A stretch of DNA of 37,954 bases from Methylococcales bacterium (GTDB lineage Bacteria; Pseudomonadota; Gammaproteobacteria; Methylococcales; Methylomonadaceae): NCBI GenBank assembly GCA_030693155.1, contig JAUYBJ010000093.1, positions 1-37,954 on the forward strand. The letters are read 5' to 3'. Position 1 is the stretch's first letter. Each line of letters opens with the position of its first letter. Both the position numbers and the translations under genes were made by a program. A model generated the notes under the pieces. The model saw only the letters and a list, made by a program, of their open reading frames with translations, had not been told where the DNA came from and did no database searches. Of this stretch, positions 26,216 through 33,867 are shown piece after piece.

Positions 26216-26343
26216 GAGACCGTGAAAGTATTTATGTGGGAGAGGCTTTAGCCTCGCATTCGAGGCTAAAGCCTCTCCCACATTATATAAAAACAATGAC
26301 TTACAAAATTCAAAAATTGTTTTCATAATACTTTCACAGACTC
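26216..26343. mobile_element. MITE-like element, copy 2, with nested palindrome
   Basis: Termini GAGACCGTGAAAGTATT (26216-26232) and AATACTTTCACAGACTC (26327-26343) match those of the element at 15450-15568. Next to the right end, reversed, GAAAACAAT follows the terminus as GAAACAAT does at the left end of copy 1. The core holds a 22-bp perfect stem (26235-26256 with 26261-26282, loop CATT) centred on GAGGCTTTAGCCTCG. It occupies the gap between convergent ompA and ychJ. Confidence 0.72.
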
Positions 26344-26358
26344 AATAGCAATGAAGCG

Positions 26359-26850
26359 TTACGAAGCACCGCAACAACGTTTAAACTTCTTCCCACTGCC
26401 GCACGCACATGGAGCATTCTTACCTAGATTCACCTGTCCGCCGACTTTGCCAATCGACTTAATCGTGCCATCCAAATAAAACCACCGTCCGTCATGTTTC
26501 GTAAAACGACTGATTTCATTCATCGAATACTCTGCGCCTTCTTGGCTATAAAACGCCTTAAACGTCACCAAGCCCTTATTGTCTTTCGCACCGCCTTTTT
26601 TAGTTTCGGTAATTTCCAAGCGCAACCATTCAATATTCTCTCTGGAAAAATCAATGCTTTCAGGGCGTTTAGTCGCATCCCAAGTCGCCTGCAAATACGC
26701 CCCATCACGCAACGCATAAGCCGTATAACGCGAACGCATCAACTCCTCCGCTGTAGCAGGAATTTTTTCGCCAGTGTGAAAAGGTTGGCAGCAATCGCTG
26801 TATGCAAGGGTAGAGCCGCAAAGGCAGGGGGTTGTTGGGGTTATGTTCAT
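26359..26850 (-). CDS. YchJ-family protein with two SEC-C motifs
   Basis: This 163-residue protein starts TPCLCGSTLAYSDCCQPFH, an N-terminal SEC-C-like zinc motif, and ends APCACGSGKKFKRCCGAS, a second one. The middle holds an NTF2-like domain with LMRSRYTAYALRDGAYLQAT and FYSQEGAEYSMNEISRF. This arrangement matches E. coli YchJ and relatives (UPF0225). The family function is not established; the zinc motif resembles the SecA tail. No clear ribosome binding site is seen. Confidence 0.9.
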   Translation of the reverse strand: MNITPTTPCLCGSTLAYSDCCQPFHTGEKIPATAEELMRSRYTAYALRDGAYLQATWDATKRPESIDFSRENIEWLRLEITETKKGGAKDNKGLVTFKAFYSQEGAEYSMNEISRFTKHDGRWFYLDGTIKSIGKVGGQVNLGKNAPCACGSGKKFKRCCGAS

Positions 26851-26874
26851 AAATTGAAATTATCGTAAACGGAT

Positions 26875-27273
26875 TTAATGTAACCAGTCTTCTAATGGTA
26901 AATCAGGCACACGAACAAATTCTCTGGTGTTATTTGTAACCAAAATAAGTTGATTTGCTCTGGCAATCGCGGCAATCAAAAAATCATTCGCGCCGATAGG
27001 CTTTCCTATTTTAGACAACAAAGCGCGAATATCACCGTAATGTTCTATTGCATTATCGTCAAACGAAATACTTGAAAACTGCATAAAGAATTCTTTTAAC
27101 ACCGCTTGATTAGCGGTTACGCGTTCACTTTTACACGCACCAAACCACAGTTCAGCTTTTACCACTGAACAAAGCAATAAGTTTTCAATACCTACCAGCC
27201 TAATTTTTTCAACAACAGTTTGATTGCCTTTTAGAAAAGCAATGCAGGTATTAGTATCCAGTAAATACTTCAT
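26875..27273 (-). CDS. vapC: VapC-type PIN-domain ribonuclease toxin
   Basis: This 132-residue PIN domain has the acidic residues Asp6 (YLLDTNTCI), Glu41 (SVVKAELWFGA) and Asp97 (IGANDFLIAA), followed by LVTNNTREF. VapC toxins cut RNA, usually tRNA or rRNA, when freed from their antitoxin. The gene overlaps the upstream antitoxin by four bases (ATGA), the usual toxin-antitoxin coupling. Every active-site residue I can check is intact, so it is probably functional. Confidence 0.92.
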   Translation of the reverse strand: MKYLLDTNTCIAFLKGNQTVVEKIRLVGIENLLLCSVVKAELWFGACKSERVTANQAVLKEFFMQFSSISFDDNAIEHYGDIRALLSKIGKPIGANDFLIAAIARANQLILVTNNTREFVRVPDLPLEDWLH

Positions 27274-27494
27274 TCCAAGCTGTCTCTGTCTTCGGGTAAC
27301 AAAGATTCTATTTCTGGAAAATCCACTATCGAACCCGCAAAACGCTGTATAAATGTTTCCGTGTTATTTTTTTTGATACTGTCTTCAAAAGGCAAAACAA
27401 TAATTTCGGCTTGTTGGTAGTTTTGAAATTCAGGTGGTAATTTTATGGTTACAAAATCACCCTCTATGGTTTGGATTTGTCTTAAGGCAATCAT
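27270..27494 (-). CDS. vapB: VapB-type antitoxin
   Basis: This 74-residue protein is directly upstream of the PIN toxin and overlaps it by four bases. Its first part (GDFVTIKLPPEF, EIIVLPFED) resembles a small beta-rich AbrB-like DNA-binding domain. The second part (ETFIQRFAGSIVDFPEIESL) looks like the toxin-wrapping tail. GGAGAG before the ATG is a strong ribosome binding site. It likely represses its own operon and neutralises VapC. The class is inferred mainly from position and size. Confidence 0.82.
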   Translation of the reverse strand: MIALRQIQTIEGDFVTIKLPPEFQNYQQAEIIVLPFEDSIKKNNTETFIQRFAGSIVDFPEIESLLPEDRDSLE

Positions 27495-27667
27495 TTTTAA
27501 CTCTCCAATTGTATATTTTTCGATTATTGCATCATCATTTGGTAATATGCCCCATGATTTGTTTTAATTCTTTAGAAGACCATTAGGATTAAGTAATGTC
27601 TCGTTTTGTAGATAACATGAATATAGAGTTTCGAGTTATAAAATCGCTGATGAGTTAGTAAGAATGC

Positions 27668-27717
27668 TGGGGTATCACCCCATATATGGACTTCTGAACG
27701 TACGCGGTATACGGCTC
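27668..27717 (-). ncRNA. Possible decayed group II intron domain V/VI
   Basis: On the minus strand, GAGCCGTAT (complement of 27709-27717) is followed shortly by GTACGTTC (complement of 27696-27703). These match the two basal strands of group II intron domain V, GAGCCGUAU...GUACGGUUC, including the AGC triad, but about 12 nt of the distal stem with the GAAA loop is missing and one G is lost. A hairpin TGGGGT-GAT-ACCCCA (27668-27682) follows where domain VI would be. The HNH stop codon overlaps the start of this unit. It is probably a dead fragment. Confidence 0.4.
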
Positions 27718-28588
27718 ATATTCCAAAATGTTTTTCTCTATGACAGTTTGGGCATAAAGCTTCTGAATTATCTACCGTATCTTCTCCACCTTCTGCTAAC
27801 TGAATCTTGTGATGTACCTCTAAATAAGGCGTATTGTTTTTTTTTCTTATAAATGGCGCATTGGATTTACATTTTTCACAAATACCAATTGCTCGAACCA
27901 AAACTTCTGCAATCACATCAGAATTTCGTTTATAGCCTCTTGATATGATTTGAAAGACCTCTGGTTTTTTATTTGCGGTAGCTAATCTTTCTCTTCTTGA
28001 TTCGGAACTATCTTTTAAAGATTTTTCAACGTTATTCAAAAGCTCTTTGTCTTCATTCTCTTTAATAGCAAAATGAGTTGCTTCAATTAAATCAAAAGGA
28101 ATTTCTTGTACTACTGAGCATCCACCAGCTTGTGTTCGAGGTTTTAGAGGTATATTGTCACTTATTTTTATGAGACTTCCCGTCGGGAATGGAACTATTA
28201 ATTTCTTGAGACTCTTTACTAAAATTAAATTAGCGCATTCTTTAGTTTTTTCATTATCAGCATAAAAGTACACTTCCCTTTGAATAGGCTGATTACCACT
28301 AATTTGATTATTAATTTCTGCCAGTTTTTCCTTGTCATTTAAAAGAGCTTTTTTATTGTACCAACCTACAATTTCAGCTATGTAACAAACTTGGTTTAAG
28401 CTTGTAGTTATTGATAGGTAAAAAGTTATTGAAGGATTTTTGTTAAAATCATTTTCTTTTAAATATTTAATATTTCCAGTACTGTATGGCTGTAGATAGC
28501 ATATTAAATCCTTATTTTTGCTTTGAGCTTTTAATATTTCTTCTAGCACACTTTCAAAAACACCATTTATAAATAATGCTTGATTCAT
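27716..28588 (-). CDS. HNH endonuclease-domain protein, unknown N-terminus
   Basis: This 290-residue protein ends with an HNH nuclease domain: CEKCKSNAPF, then YLEVHHKIQLAEGGEDTVDN and ALCPNCHREKHFGI. The metal-binding Cys pairs and the HH are intact. This domain resembles those in McrA-like restriction enzymes. The first ~200 residues are not recognisable; they are rich in Lys, Asn and Ile. The gene is distinctly more AT-rich than the surrounding chromosome, suggesting transfer. It lies next to a vapBC pair and its stop codon overlaps a group II intron-like remnant. A defence or mobile-element role is possible but unproven. Confidence 0.78.
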   Translation of the reverse strand: MNQALFINGVFESVLEEILKAQSKNKDLICYLQPYSTGNIKYLKENDFNKNPSITFYLSITTSLNQVCYIAEIVGWYNKKALLNDKEKLAEINNQISGNQPIQREVYFYADNEKTKECANLILVKSLKKLIVPFPTGSLIKISDNIPLKPRTQAGGCSVVQEIPFDLIEATHFAIKENEDKELLNNVEKSLKDSSESRRERLATANKKPEVFQIISRGYKRNSDVIAEVLVRAIGICEKCKSNAPFIRKKNNTPYLEVHHKIQLAEGGEDTVDNSEALCPNCHREKHFGI

Positions 28589-28609
28589 AAATATTTACCT
28601 ATGTCATCG

Positions 28610-28657
28610 TTCCAACGTTGGAATGCCACAGCCAAGCAGGGTGGGCATTGCCCACCC
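28610..28657. repeat. Two palindromes between flavoprotein and HNH genes
   Basis: TTCCAACGTTGGAA (28610-28623) is a perfect palindrome, and GGGTGGGCA-T-TGCCCACCC (28639-28657) is a second, GC-rich one. They lie just after the large flavoprotein gene on its strand. The second may help end that transcript, although it has no T-run. Confidence 0.6.
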
Positions 28658-28669
28658 CACAAAATGGAC

Positions 28670-31600
28670 TTATTCAGCCATATTTTGCTGCATCAACAAA
28701 TAATCTAACCACATATTCGATAATTTTTCCTGCACGGTGTTTTGTCTTAAACGTGCATTCAAATGCGGGAAGTCCACTTTATCGAGGTCTTGGTCTTGGT
28801 TGTAGCAGGAATAGACGAAAGTTTCTTTGCCTGTTTCTTTGTCAACGTGTTTGCACATACATTGGGCGCAGATGCCTTTCATCATGCACTGCATGGGTGA
28901 GTTGATTGAACCGACGGCGTGGTGCGCTTTGGTCAGGTAGGGTTTTAACACATCAAAACGCGCCGATTTTACTGCCGCCATCATTCGGTCTGAACCGATA
29001 ACAATCAAGTGGTCAACGTCAGCTAATGAAATGGGTTGGTCGCCTAATTCGCCTTTGGCGTAGGCGATCATACATTCCAGAATGTTGCCAACGAACGATT
29101 TATCTTGTGGGCGGTTTGTGCTGAATAGCTCAACGCCGTCGGCTTTATCAACCGACCAAACCACGACATCAGCGGCGGCTTCTACGTCTTCGACTTTGAA
29201 ACGGTCTTGGGCGAATTTGTAACCTGCAAAATAAATCACGCGATTACCAGCGGCGCGTAGAGCTTTGCCGATAGAGAACAGTACCGCGTTGCCTAAACCA
29301 CCGCCTAATAACAAGACGGTTTGGTTGGTGGTGATTTCGGTCGGTGTGCCTGTTACGCCCATCAGTACGATAGGATCGCCGACTTTCCAAGTGGCGCACA
29401 GGCGTGATGATGACCCCATTTCTAAGGCAATCATGGATACCGTGCCGTTTTCTTTGTCCACTTCCGCGCCAGTCAACGCCAAGCCTTCGGCGGCTAATAC
29501 CGTGCCTTCTACGGTGGGCGCGAACGCTTCATAGTTTTGGACGCGGTAGAATTGACCTGCCTGAAATTTTTCAGCGGCTAACGGGGCTTTGACAACGATT
29601 TCAATAATGGTCGGTGTTAAGCGGTTAATCTCTACGATGGTGGCTTTGAATGAGTCATCCAAATGGGCGAATAGGGATTGCATTGCGGCATCGCGTTCGC
29701 TTTGCGCAGCTGGATTGAGATTTGCCAGTTGTTGCTCGAATAATTTCACCACATAAGGGTAGCCATTTTTCGCGCTCGCCATTGCTTTCACCACGTTTCC
29801 CGCATAGACAGGGTGGTTATCGCCGTAGAAGCTGATAAATTTACCGTCTTTTTGGTACGAAGTAAGCGGCGCAGGTTTGCCGAGTTTGGGCAGTTTTTCA
29901 TCGTTCATGGCGACAAGATTAATACTGCCGTTGTCGAATTCTGGTTCATAACGTTGGAAAAACCATTTATCCATAACAAAAGTATCAGGATATTCGCTTT
30001 GGTAGATGGTATTGGGCGACGTACCTGCGGCAACGTATAAACTGCGTAAGGGTACGTTAATCGGTGCGCCTGAACTTTTCCAGCGTCCATCTTCTAACAC
30101 TAATTTTTCAAAATCGACACTGGCTAAATGCCCGTATTCATCGGCATTTGCACCTAACGGACTCATGCCTTCGGCTAACGCAATGCCTTCTTCTAAGGCT
30201 TTGGCAATTTCTTCGTGGTTTTGGCGGTACGCGGGTGCGTCTACGATACCTTTGCGATAGAACAAAGTCACGCCGCCCCATGCTTCAACCAGTAGTTGAA
30301 AATCAGGTGCTTCGTCTTCGGCTGCGGCTCTGGCGCGTTCGGCGGCGATAGCGTTGCCGTGGGCTAAGAATTCATCAAGGATGATGGTTTCTTCTGCATC
30401 GTAACGGGCGCGAACCGTAGCTTCGCCGTAAGTTTCCACCAAAATGTCGTAACGGTGTTTGATTTTTTCTACTTGCACAGGGTAGTACGCCATCAATTCT
30501 GTGGCGGTATCCATAGCCGTCAAGCCGCCACCGATGACACCTGCGGGTAAACGCACTTGCAGATTCGCCAGTGATGAGGCTTTTGCCGCGCCTGTTAATT
30601 GCAACGCCATCAGGAAATCAGAGGCTTTGCGGATGCCGCGCATAAGGTTATTTTTCAGGTCGATAACAGTCGGTTGACCTGCACCTGAGGCGATACAGAT
30701 ATGGTCAAAGCCCATCGCCCACGCATCATCAATAGTCAATGTGCCGCCGAAACGCACACCGCCATACGAACGGAACGCGGCACGGCGTTGTAAAGTCAGG
30801 TAAATAACTTTCAAGAAGTTTTTATCCCAACGCACTGTAATACCGTATTCAGCTACACCGCCGAAACCTGCCAAGATACGTTTGTCCAGTTCTTCGTAGA
30901 GTTCAGTAAAATCAGCAATAGGCTCAGGTAGGTTATCAGCATCACCTGTGAGTTCCACGGGTAACGGTTCCAGTTTTAAACCGTCAATCCCCGCAACGGC
31001 AAAACCTTCGTTGAGCAGATAATGACTCATGGTGTAACCCGCAGGCCCTAAACCCACGACAAGCGCGTTTTTGCCGTTGTAAGGCAACATCACAGGACGC
31101 TTCACATTGAGCGGATTCCAGCGCGTCAATAAGCTGTAAATTTCAAACCCGTAAGGCATGAATAACACATCGGTCAGCACGTTGGTTTCGATTTCTGGAA
31201 TGTTGACGGGGTCGGTTTTTTGATAAATACAGCCTTTCATACATTCGTTACAAATCCGATGACCCGTACCTGGACACATCGGATTATCCACGATGATAAT
31301 CGCTAACGCGCCGATGTTGTCACCGCCGCGTTTAACTAAGTGCATTTCCGAAATTTTTTCATCCAACGGACAGCCGATGGTGGTTACGCCTAGCGGGTCA
31401 GTTTTAAACAGTTTGGTTTTCTTGTTTATCATGCCTTTAGAGCAGGAATCGGTATCGCGCTCGTGGCAATAAATGCAGTGATTGACTTCGGATAAGACTT
31501 GGCGTTGGTTGTAACGCGGGTCGGTCAGTTTGAAGCCATCACGGCGGCGGCGGTGTTCTAAGCTACCCATCCACGCGCTGAATTCGCCTTTGTCGATAGT

Positions 31601-32401
31601 GTCATGTGCAACTAACGCATCAAAGTCGCGTTTTTCAGGGAATTTAAAGCTGAGCCAATCGGCGACGACCGTGTTGTCTTGTTGCGCAACCAGACTCCAG
31701 CGTTGCACGATGTCCATCAGGTACGCAACAAATTCAGCATCGTCGAGTTCAAGACTGGCTTTTAGTTCGTTTAACAGCGCGAGGCTTGTCTGATCATCGT
31801 CTTCGGCGAGCTGGTAGTCAGTCAATTTGGCGCGTAATGCGGCAACTTGTTCATCTGCGTTTTGGTAATCGCTGGGCTTGCCTTTGGCTATCAGCTTGTA
31901 ATGACTGGATAATGAGCCTATTACCGCACCGACACGCGCTACGCGGTGTTCCGCATCGTCATCTTCATTGGCTTCTGGGAAACCTGCGGCAATCAGTAAA
32001 TCAAAACGGTTGAGTATCTCAGGGATTTTCCAGTCGCTGGTGTCTGCGCCTTTAAACACTACGCCCAATTTTTCCACTACTTCATTTTTGTAGGTGAAAA
32101 TGGTTTCAATTTCATCGGTAATGTAGCTGCGTTGTGCTTCGTGCTGTTCGGTGACATTAAACAATTTGGCGACAAATTTGCCGACATAAGGCGCGACATC
32201 AACCAATAATTGCGATATTTGTTCGGGTGCTAAATCTACGCCCTTAGTTTGTCGATAAGCAGTAAACCGTTGGTACAGTTCAGCATCATGATATTGAACG
32301 GATTCATCAAACACGGTGGATAAATCGTTGAGTCGGGCGGCATCGTATAAATCAGCGTAAGTGAAGTCAGCTATGCCAAGGGTAAGGTTGTTTTGTGCCA
32401 T
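28670..32401 (-). CDS. Fused NfnB/NfnA-like iron-sulfur flavoprotein
   Basis: This 1243-residue protein joins several redox modules. Residues 1-300 form an acidic, helical region I cannot assign. Then come GltD/NfnB-like iron-sulfur ligands: Cys309, Cys312, Cys320, Cys344, and Cys376, Cys384, Cys387, Cys391. A FAD site (ALVVGLGPAGYTMSHYLL, about 446-463) and a pyridine-nucleotide site (AGVIGGGLTAMDTATEL) follow. From about 935 onward a PyrK/NfnA-like ferredoxin-reductase module has AGQFYRVQNYE, VLLLGGGLGNAVLF and a C-terminal 2Fe-2S motif (Cys1172, 1178, 1181, 1183, 1199). NfnAB couples NADH, NADPH and ferredoxin by electron bifurcation; here both parts sit in one chain, NfnB part first. Function by analogy only. 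Confidence 0.82.
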   Translation of the reverse strand: MAQNNLTLGIADFTYADLYDAARLNDLSTVFDESVQYHDAELYQRFTAYRQTKGVDLAPEQISQLLVDVAPYVGKFVAKLFNVTEQHEAQRSYITDEIETIFTYKNEVVEKLGVVFKGADTSDWKIPEILNRFDLLIAAGFPEANEDDDAEHRVARVGAVIGSLSSHYKLIAKGKPSDYQNADEQVAALRAKLTDYQLAEDDDQTSLALLNELKASLELDDAEFVAYLMDIVQRWSLVAQQDNTVVADWLSFKFPEKRDFDALVAHDTIDKGEFSAWMGSLEHRRRRDGFKLTDPRYNQRQVLSEVNHCIYCHERDTDSCSKGMINKKTKLFKTDPLGVTTIGCPLDEKISEMHLVKRGGDNIGALAIIIVDNPMCPGTGHRICNECMKGCIYQKTDPVNIPEIETNVLTDVLFMPYGFEIYSLLTRWNPLNVKRPVMLPYNGKNALVVGLGPAGYTMSHYLLNEGFAVAGIDGLKLEPLPVELTGDADNLPEPIADFTELYEELDKRILAGFGGVAEYGITVRWDKNFLKVIYLTLQRRAAFRSYGGVRFGGTLTIDDAWAMGFDHICIASGAGQPTVIDLKNNLMRGIRKASDFLMALQLTGAAKASSLANLQVRLPAGVIGGGLTAMDTATELMAYYPVQVEKIKHRYDILVETYGEATVRARYDAEETIILDEFLAHGNAIAAERARAAAEDEAPDFQLLVEAWGGVTLFYRKGIVDAPAYRQNHEEIAKALEEGIALAEGMSPLGANADEYGHLASVDFEKLVLEDGRWKSSGAPINVPLRSLYVAAGTSPNTIYQSEYPDTFVMDKWFFQRYEPEFDNGSINLVAMNDEKLPKLGKPAPLTSYQKDGKFISFYGDNHPVYAGNVVKAMASAKNGYPYVVKLFEQQLANLNPAAQSERDAAMQSLFAHLDDSFKATIVEINRLTPTIIEIVVKAPLAAEKFQAGQFYRVQNYEAFAPTVEGTVLAAEGLALTGAEVDKENGTVSMIALEMGSSSRLCATWKVGDPIVLMGVTGTPTEITTNQTVLLLGGGLGNAVLFSIGKALRAAGNRVIYFAGYKFAQDRFKVEDVEAAADVVVWSVDKADGVELFSTNRPQDKSFVGNILECMIAYAKGELGDQPISLADVDHLIVIGSDRMMAAVKSARFDVLKPYLTKAHHAVGSINSPMQCMMKGICAQCMCKHVDKETGKETFVYSCYNQDQDLDKVDFPHLNARLRQNTVQEKLSNMWLDYLLMQQNMAE

Positions 32402-32551
32402 AGTTATGTCAATGTAAAAAGTGAAAAGGTTAAAATTTATGACTCGGCGGGGAGTTATAAATTTGTGAAAAATAATAAACGGATATTATCTCATTCTCTG
32501 CGCTTTAGGGGGTGTTTTCTGTGCGTCGATTAACTCAGTATTTCCCTCATT

Positions 32552-32566
32552 GTGACACGTTGTCAC
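32552..32566. promoter_or_regulatory. GTGACA-CGT-TGTCAC palindrome, operator-like
   Basis: A perfect 6-3-6 dyad lies in the 272-bp gap between the divergent flavoprotein gene and the small EexN-like gene. A further TGTCAC half-site follows at 32576-32581. It has a CRP-like TGTGA half but the spacing does not fit CRP. It could control either divergent gene. The rest of the gap shows no gene. Confidence 0.45.
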
Positions 32567-32673
32567 GCGGTAATTTGTCACATTTTCATTGTTTACGTTG
32601 TCGGATAGACTATCGGCAACTCATAAAAACCCCTTGTATGAGTGTCCCTTTCACTGAATATCTGGAGATGAAA

Positions 32674-32907
32674 ATGAAAAAAAGTAATTTAATTATGATA
32701 ATTGCAGCGGTGTCTGTCTTAACGATCACTGTATTTACTACCAGCAATGCAGAAGACAGTAAAACGGTCGCGTGGTACACCGCCAATATCAAAGAAGCGA
32801 AAAAAAAAGTGCAAGAGTGCCATGATAATGCGAGTTTAAAAGATTCTCCAGAATGTGCAAATGCCCGTCACGCGTTAGAAATCAGTTTTGGTGTTGCTCA
32901 AAAATAA
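32674..32907 (+). CDS. Small secreted protein, EexN-like pattern
   Basis: The start at 32674 is preferred because GGAG lies six bases upstream; this gives 77 residues starting with a signal sequence (MKKSNLIMIIAAVSVLTITV, cleavage near SNA-ED). No lipobox Cys is seen. The mature part, VAWYTANIKEAKKKVQECHD then LKDSPECANARHALEISFG, has the two-Cys helical pattern found in EexN-like entry-exclusion proteins of conjugative elements. It stands alone with its own terminator and no conjugation gene is nearby, so it may be a chromosomal relative with another role. Confidence 0.65.
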   Translation: MKKSNLIMIIAAVSVLTITVFTTSNAEDSKTVAWYTANIKEAKKKVQECHDNASLKDSPECANARHALEISFGVAQK

Positions 32908-32938
32908 ACTTGTACGCTCTCCTACCGAACCCTTCCTT

Positions 32939-32983
32939 TACTGAGTTAGGGCGACACACGTTGCCTTGACTCAGTGTTTTTTT
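32939..32983 (+). terminator. Rho-independent terminator after EexN-like gene
   Basis: ACTGAGT (32940-32946) pairs with ACTCAGT (32969-32975), with an inner stem AGGGCGAC/GTTGCCTT. A G and seven T follow. This is a convincing intrinsic terminator. Confidence 0.82.
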
Positions 32984-33137
32984 CTGTTCAGCATATCATT
33001 GTCAATCTTCTTAACACCTTGTTAATAAAGTTGATGTAGTATTGAGGCTAAACGCCACAATTGCTAAAAAATCACGTTCAACATAAACTAATGCACAATG
33101 TATTTGTACCCAGTAATGTTGGTTTATGGAGTCGTTA

Positions 33138-33368
33138 ATGTCAGGTGTTATTGTAAAAAATCCAAATCGGGAACAATGGATTTGTGATGCGGCGTATTAT
33201 AAATCCGTATCCAGAAACTTTGACCCGCATTATCAATTGAGTGACTGGCTAGCAGCAGAGCAAGATTATTTAATGATGTTGCAATTTAATGAACCTCAAA
33301 AAAATAGCACAGTAAAAAAAATGGGTTTACGGCAATTAGCAAAACCGTTACCTACTACGCTTGGTTAA
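33138..33368 (+). CDS. DUF2934 protein, short paralogue
   Basis: The start at 33138 is supported by GGAG six bases upstream; an earlier ATG at 33126 overlaps that site. About 76 residues. NREQWICDAAYYKSVSRNFD and LSDWLAAEQDYLMML match the DUF2934 signature, a short helical domain often near stress genes in proteobacteria. The end, TVKKMGLRQLAKPLPTTLG, aligns with TVSSLGLRQIAQSLGILHP of the next gene but stops there, so it lacks that gene's C-terminal part. Function unknown. Confidence 0.78.
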   Translation: MSGVIVKNPNREQWICDAAYYKSVSRNFDPHYQLSDWLAAEQDYLMMLQFNEPQKNSTVKKMGLRQLAKPLPTTLG

Positions 33369-33468
33369 AAATAAAGCACTAGTCATTACGAGCTAAATAA
33401 AAGTGCTAAGCATAAACTGAACAATGCTGTATGTTGACAGGCATTAACCTTGGTTAGTGGAGGAGGTC

Positions 33469-33861
33469 ATGTTAAGTACGTTTATAAAAAGCCTGAATCG
33501 AGAGCAATGGATTGCTGAAGCTGCCTATTTTAAAGCCTTGGCGAGAGGTTTTAATCCGCATAAAGAATTGGATGACTGGCTGGAAGCAGAGGAGGATTAT
33601 GTCACCATGCTGATAGCGTTACAGCTCCATGTGCTGGAAGAAGATGGTACGGTATCCTCGCTGGGATTACGGCAGATTGCTCAATCATTGGGTATATTAC
33701 ATCCAGAACAATTGTATTCAGAACGTGAACTCATCCGCGCCATTCAAGATGCCAGTCATCACCGACCGTGTTTTCGTTCAGCCAAATCACCATCCTGTCA
33801 AGAACATGGCTGTCAATGGATTATGAAGTGCCGAGCGTTAATCGCAATATGGCATAGATAA
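33469..33861 (+). CDS. DUF2934 protein with Rho_N/SAP-like segment and Cys4 motif
   Basis: Start at ATG 33469 after a strong GGAGGAGG; about 130 residues. The N-terminus is DUF2934 (NREQWIAEAAYFKALARGFN, LDDWLEAEEDYVTML). Then LGLRQIAQSLGI followed by SERELIRAIQDA resembles the small helical Rho_N/SAP nucleic-acid-binding pattern. The end carries four Cys (HRPCFRS, SPSCQEHGCQW, MKCRALIAIW), which could hold zinc or iron. It follows a shorter paralogue by 100 bp and is convergent with recC. A role with DNA or RNA is inferred from pattern only. Confidence 0.78.
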   Translation: MLSTFIKSLNREQWIAEAAYFKALARGFNPHKELDDWLEAEEDYVTMLIALQLHVLEEDGTVSSLGLRQIAQSLGILHPEQLYSERELIRAIQDASHHRPCFRSAKSPSCQEHGCQWIMKCRALIAIWHR

Positions 33862-33867
33862 ACCGCG

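Noticed and set aside
27596-27658. Small plus-strand reading frame of 20 codons after an AGGA sequence
   Set aside because: Very short, no recognisable product, lies next to the decayed intron-like region and overlaps nothing conserved; could easily be chance.
30064-30351. Plus-strand reading frames within the flavoprotein gene
   Set aside because: Antisense to the conserved 1243-residue protein and composed of low-information arginine/leucine-rich sequence.
32552-32566. CRP binding site
   Set aside because: TGTGA is present but the opposite half is one base too far and the dyad is GTGACA-N3-TGTCAC, so CRP is not the natural match.
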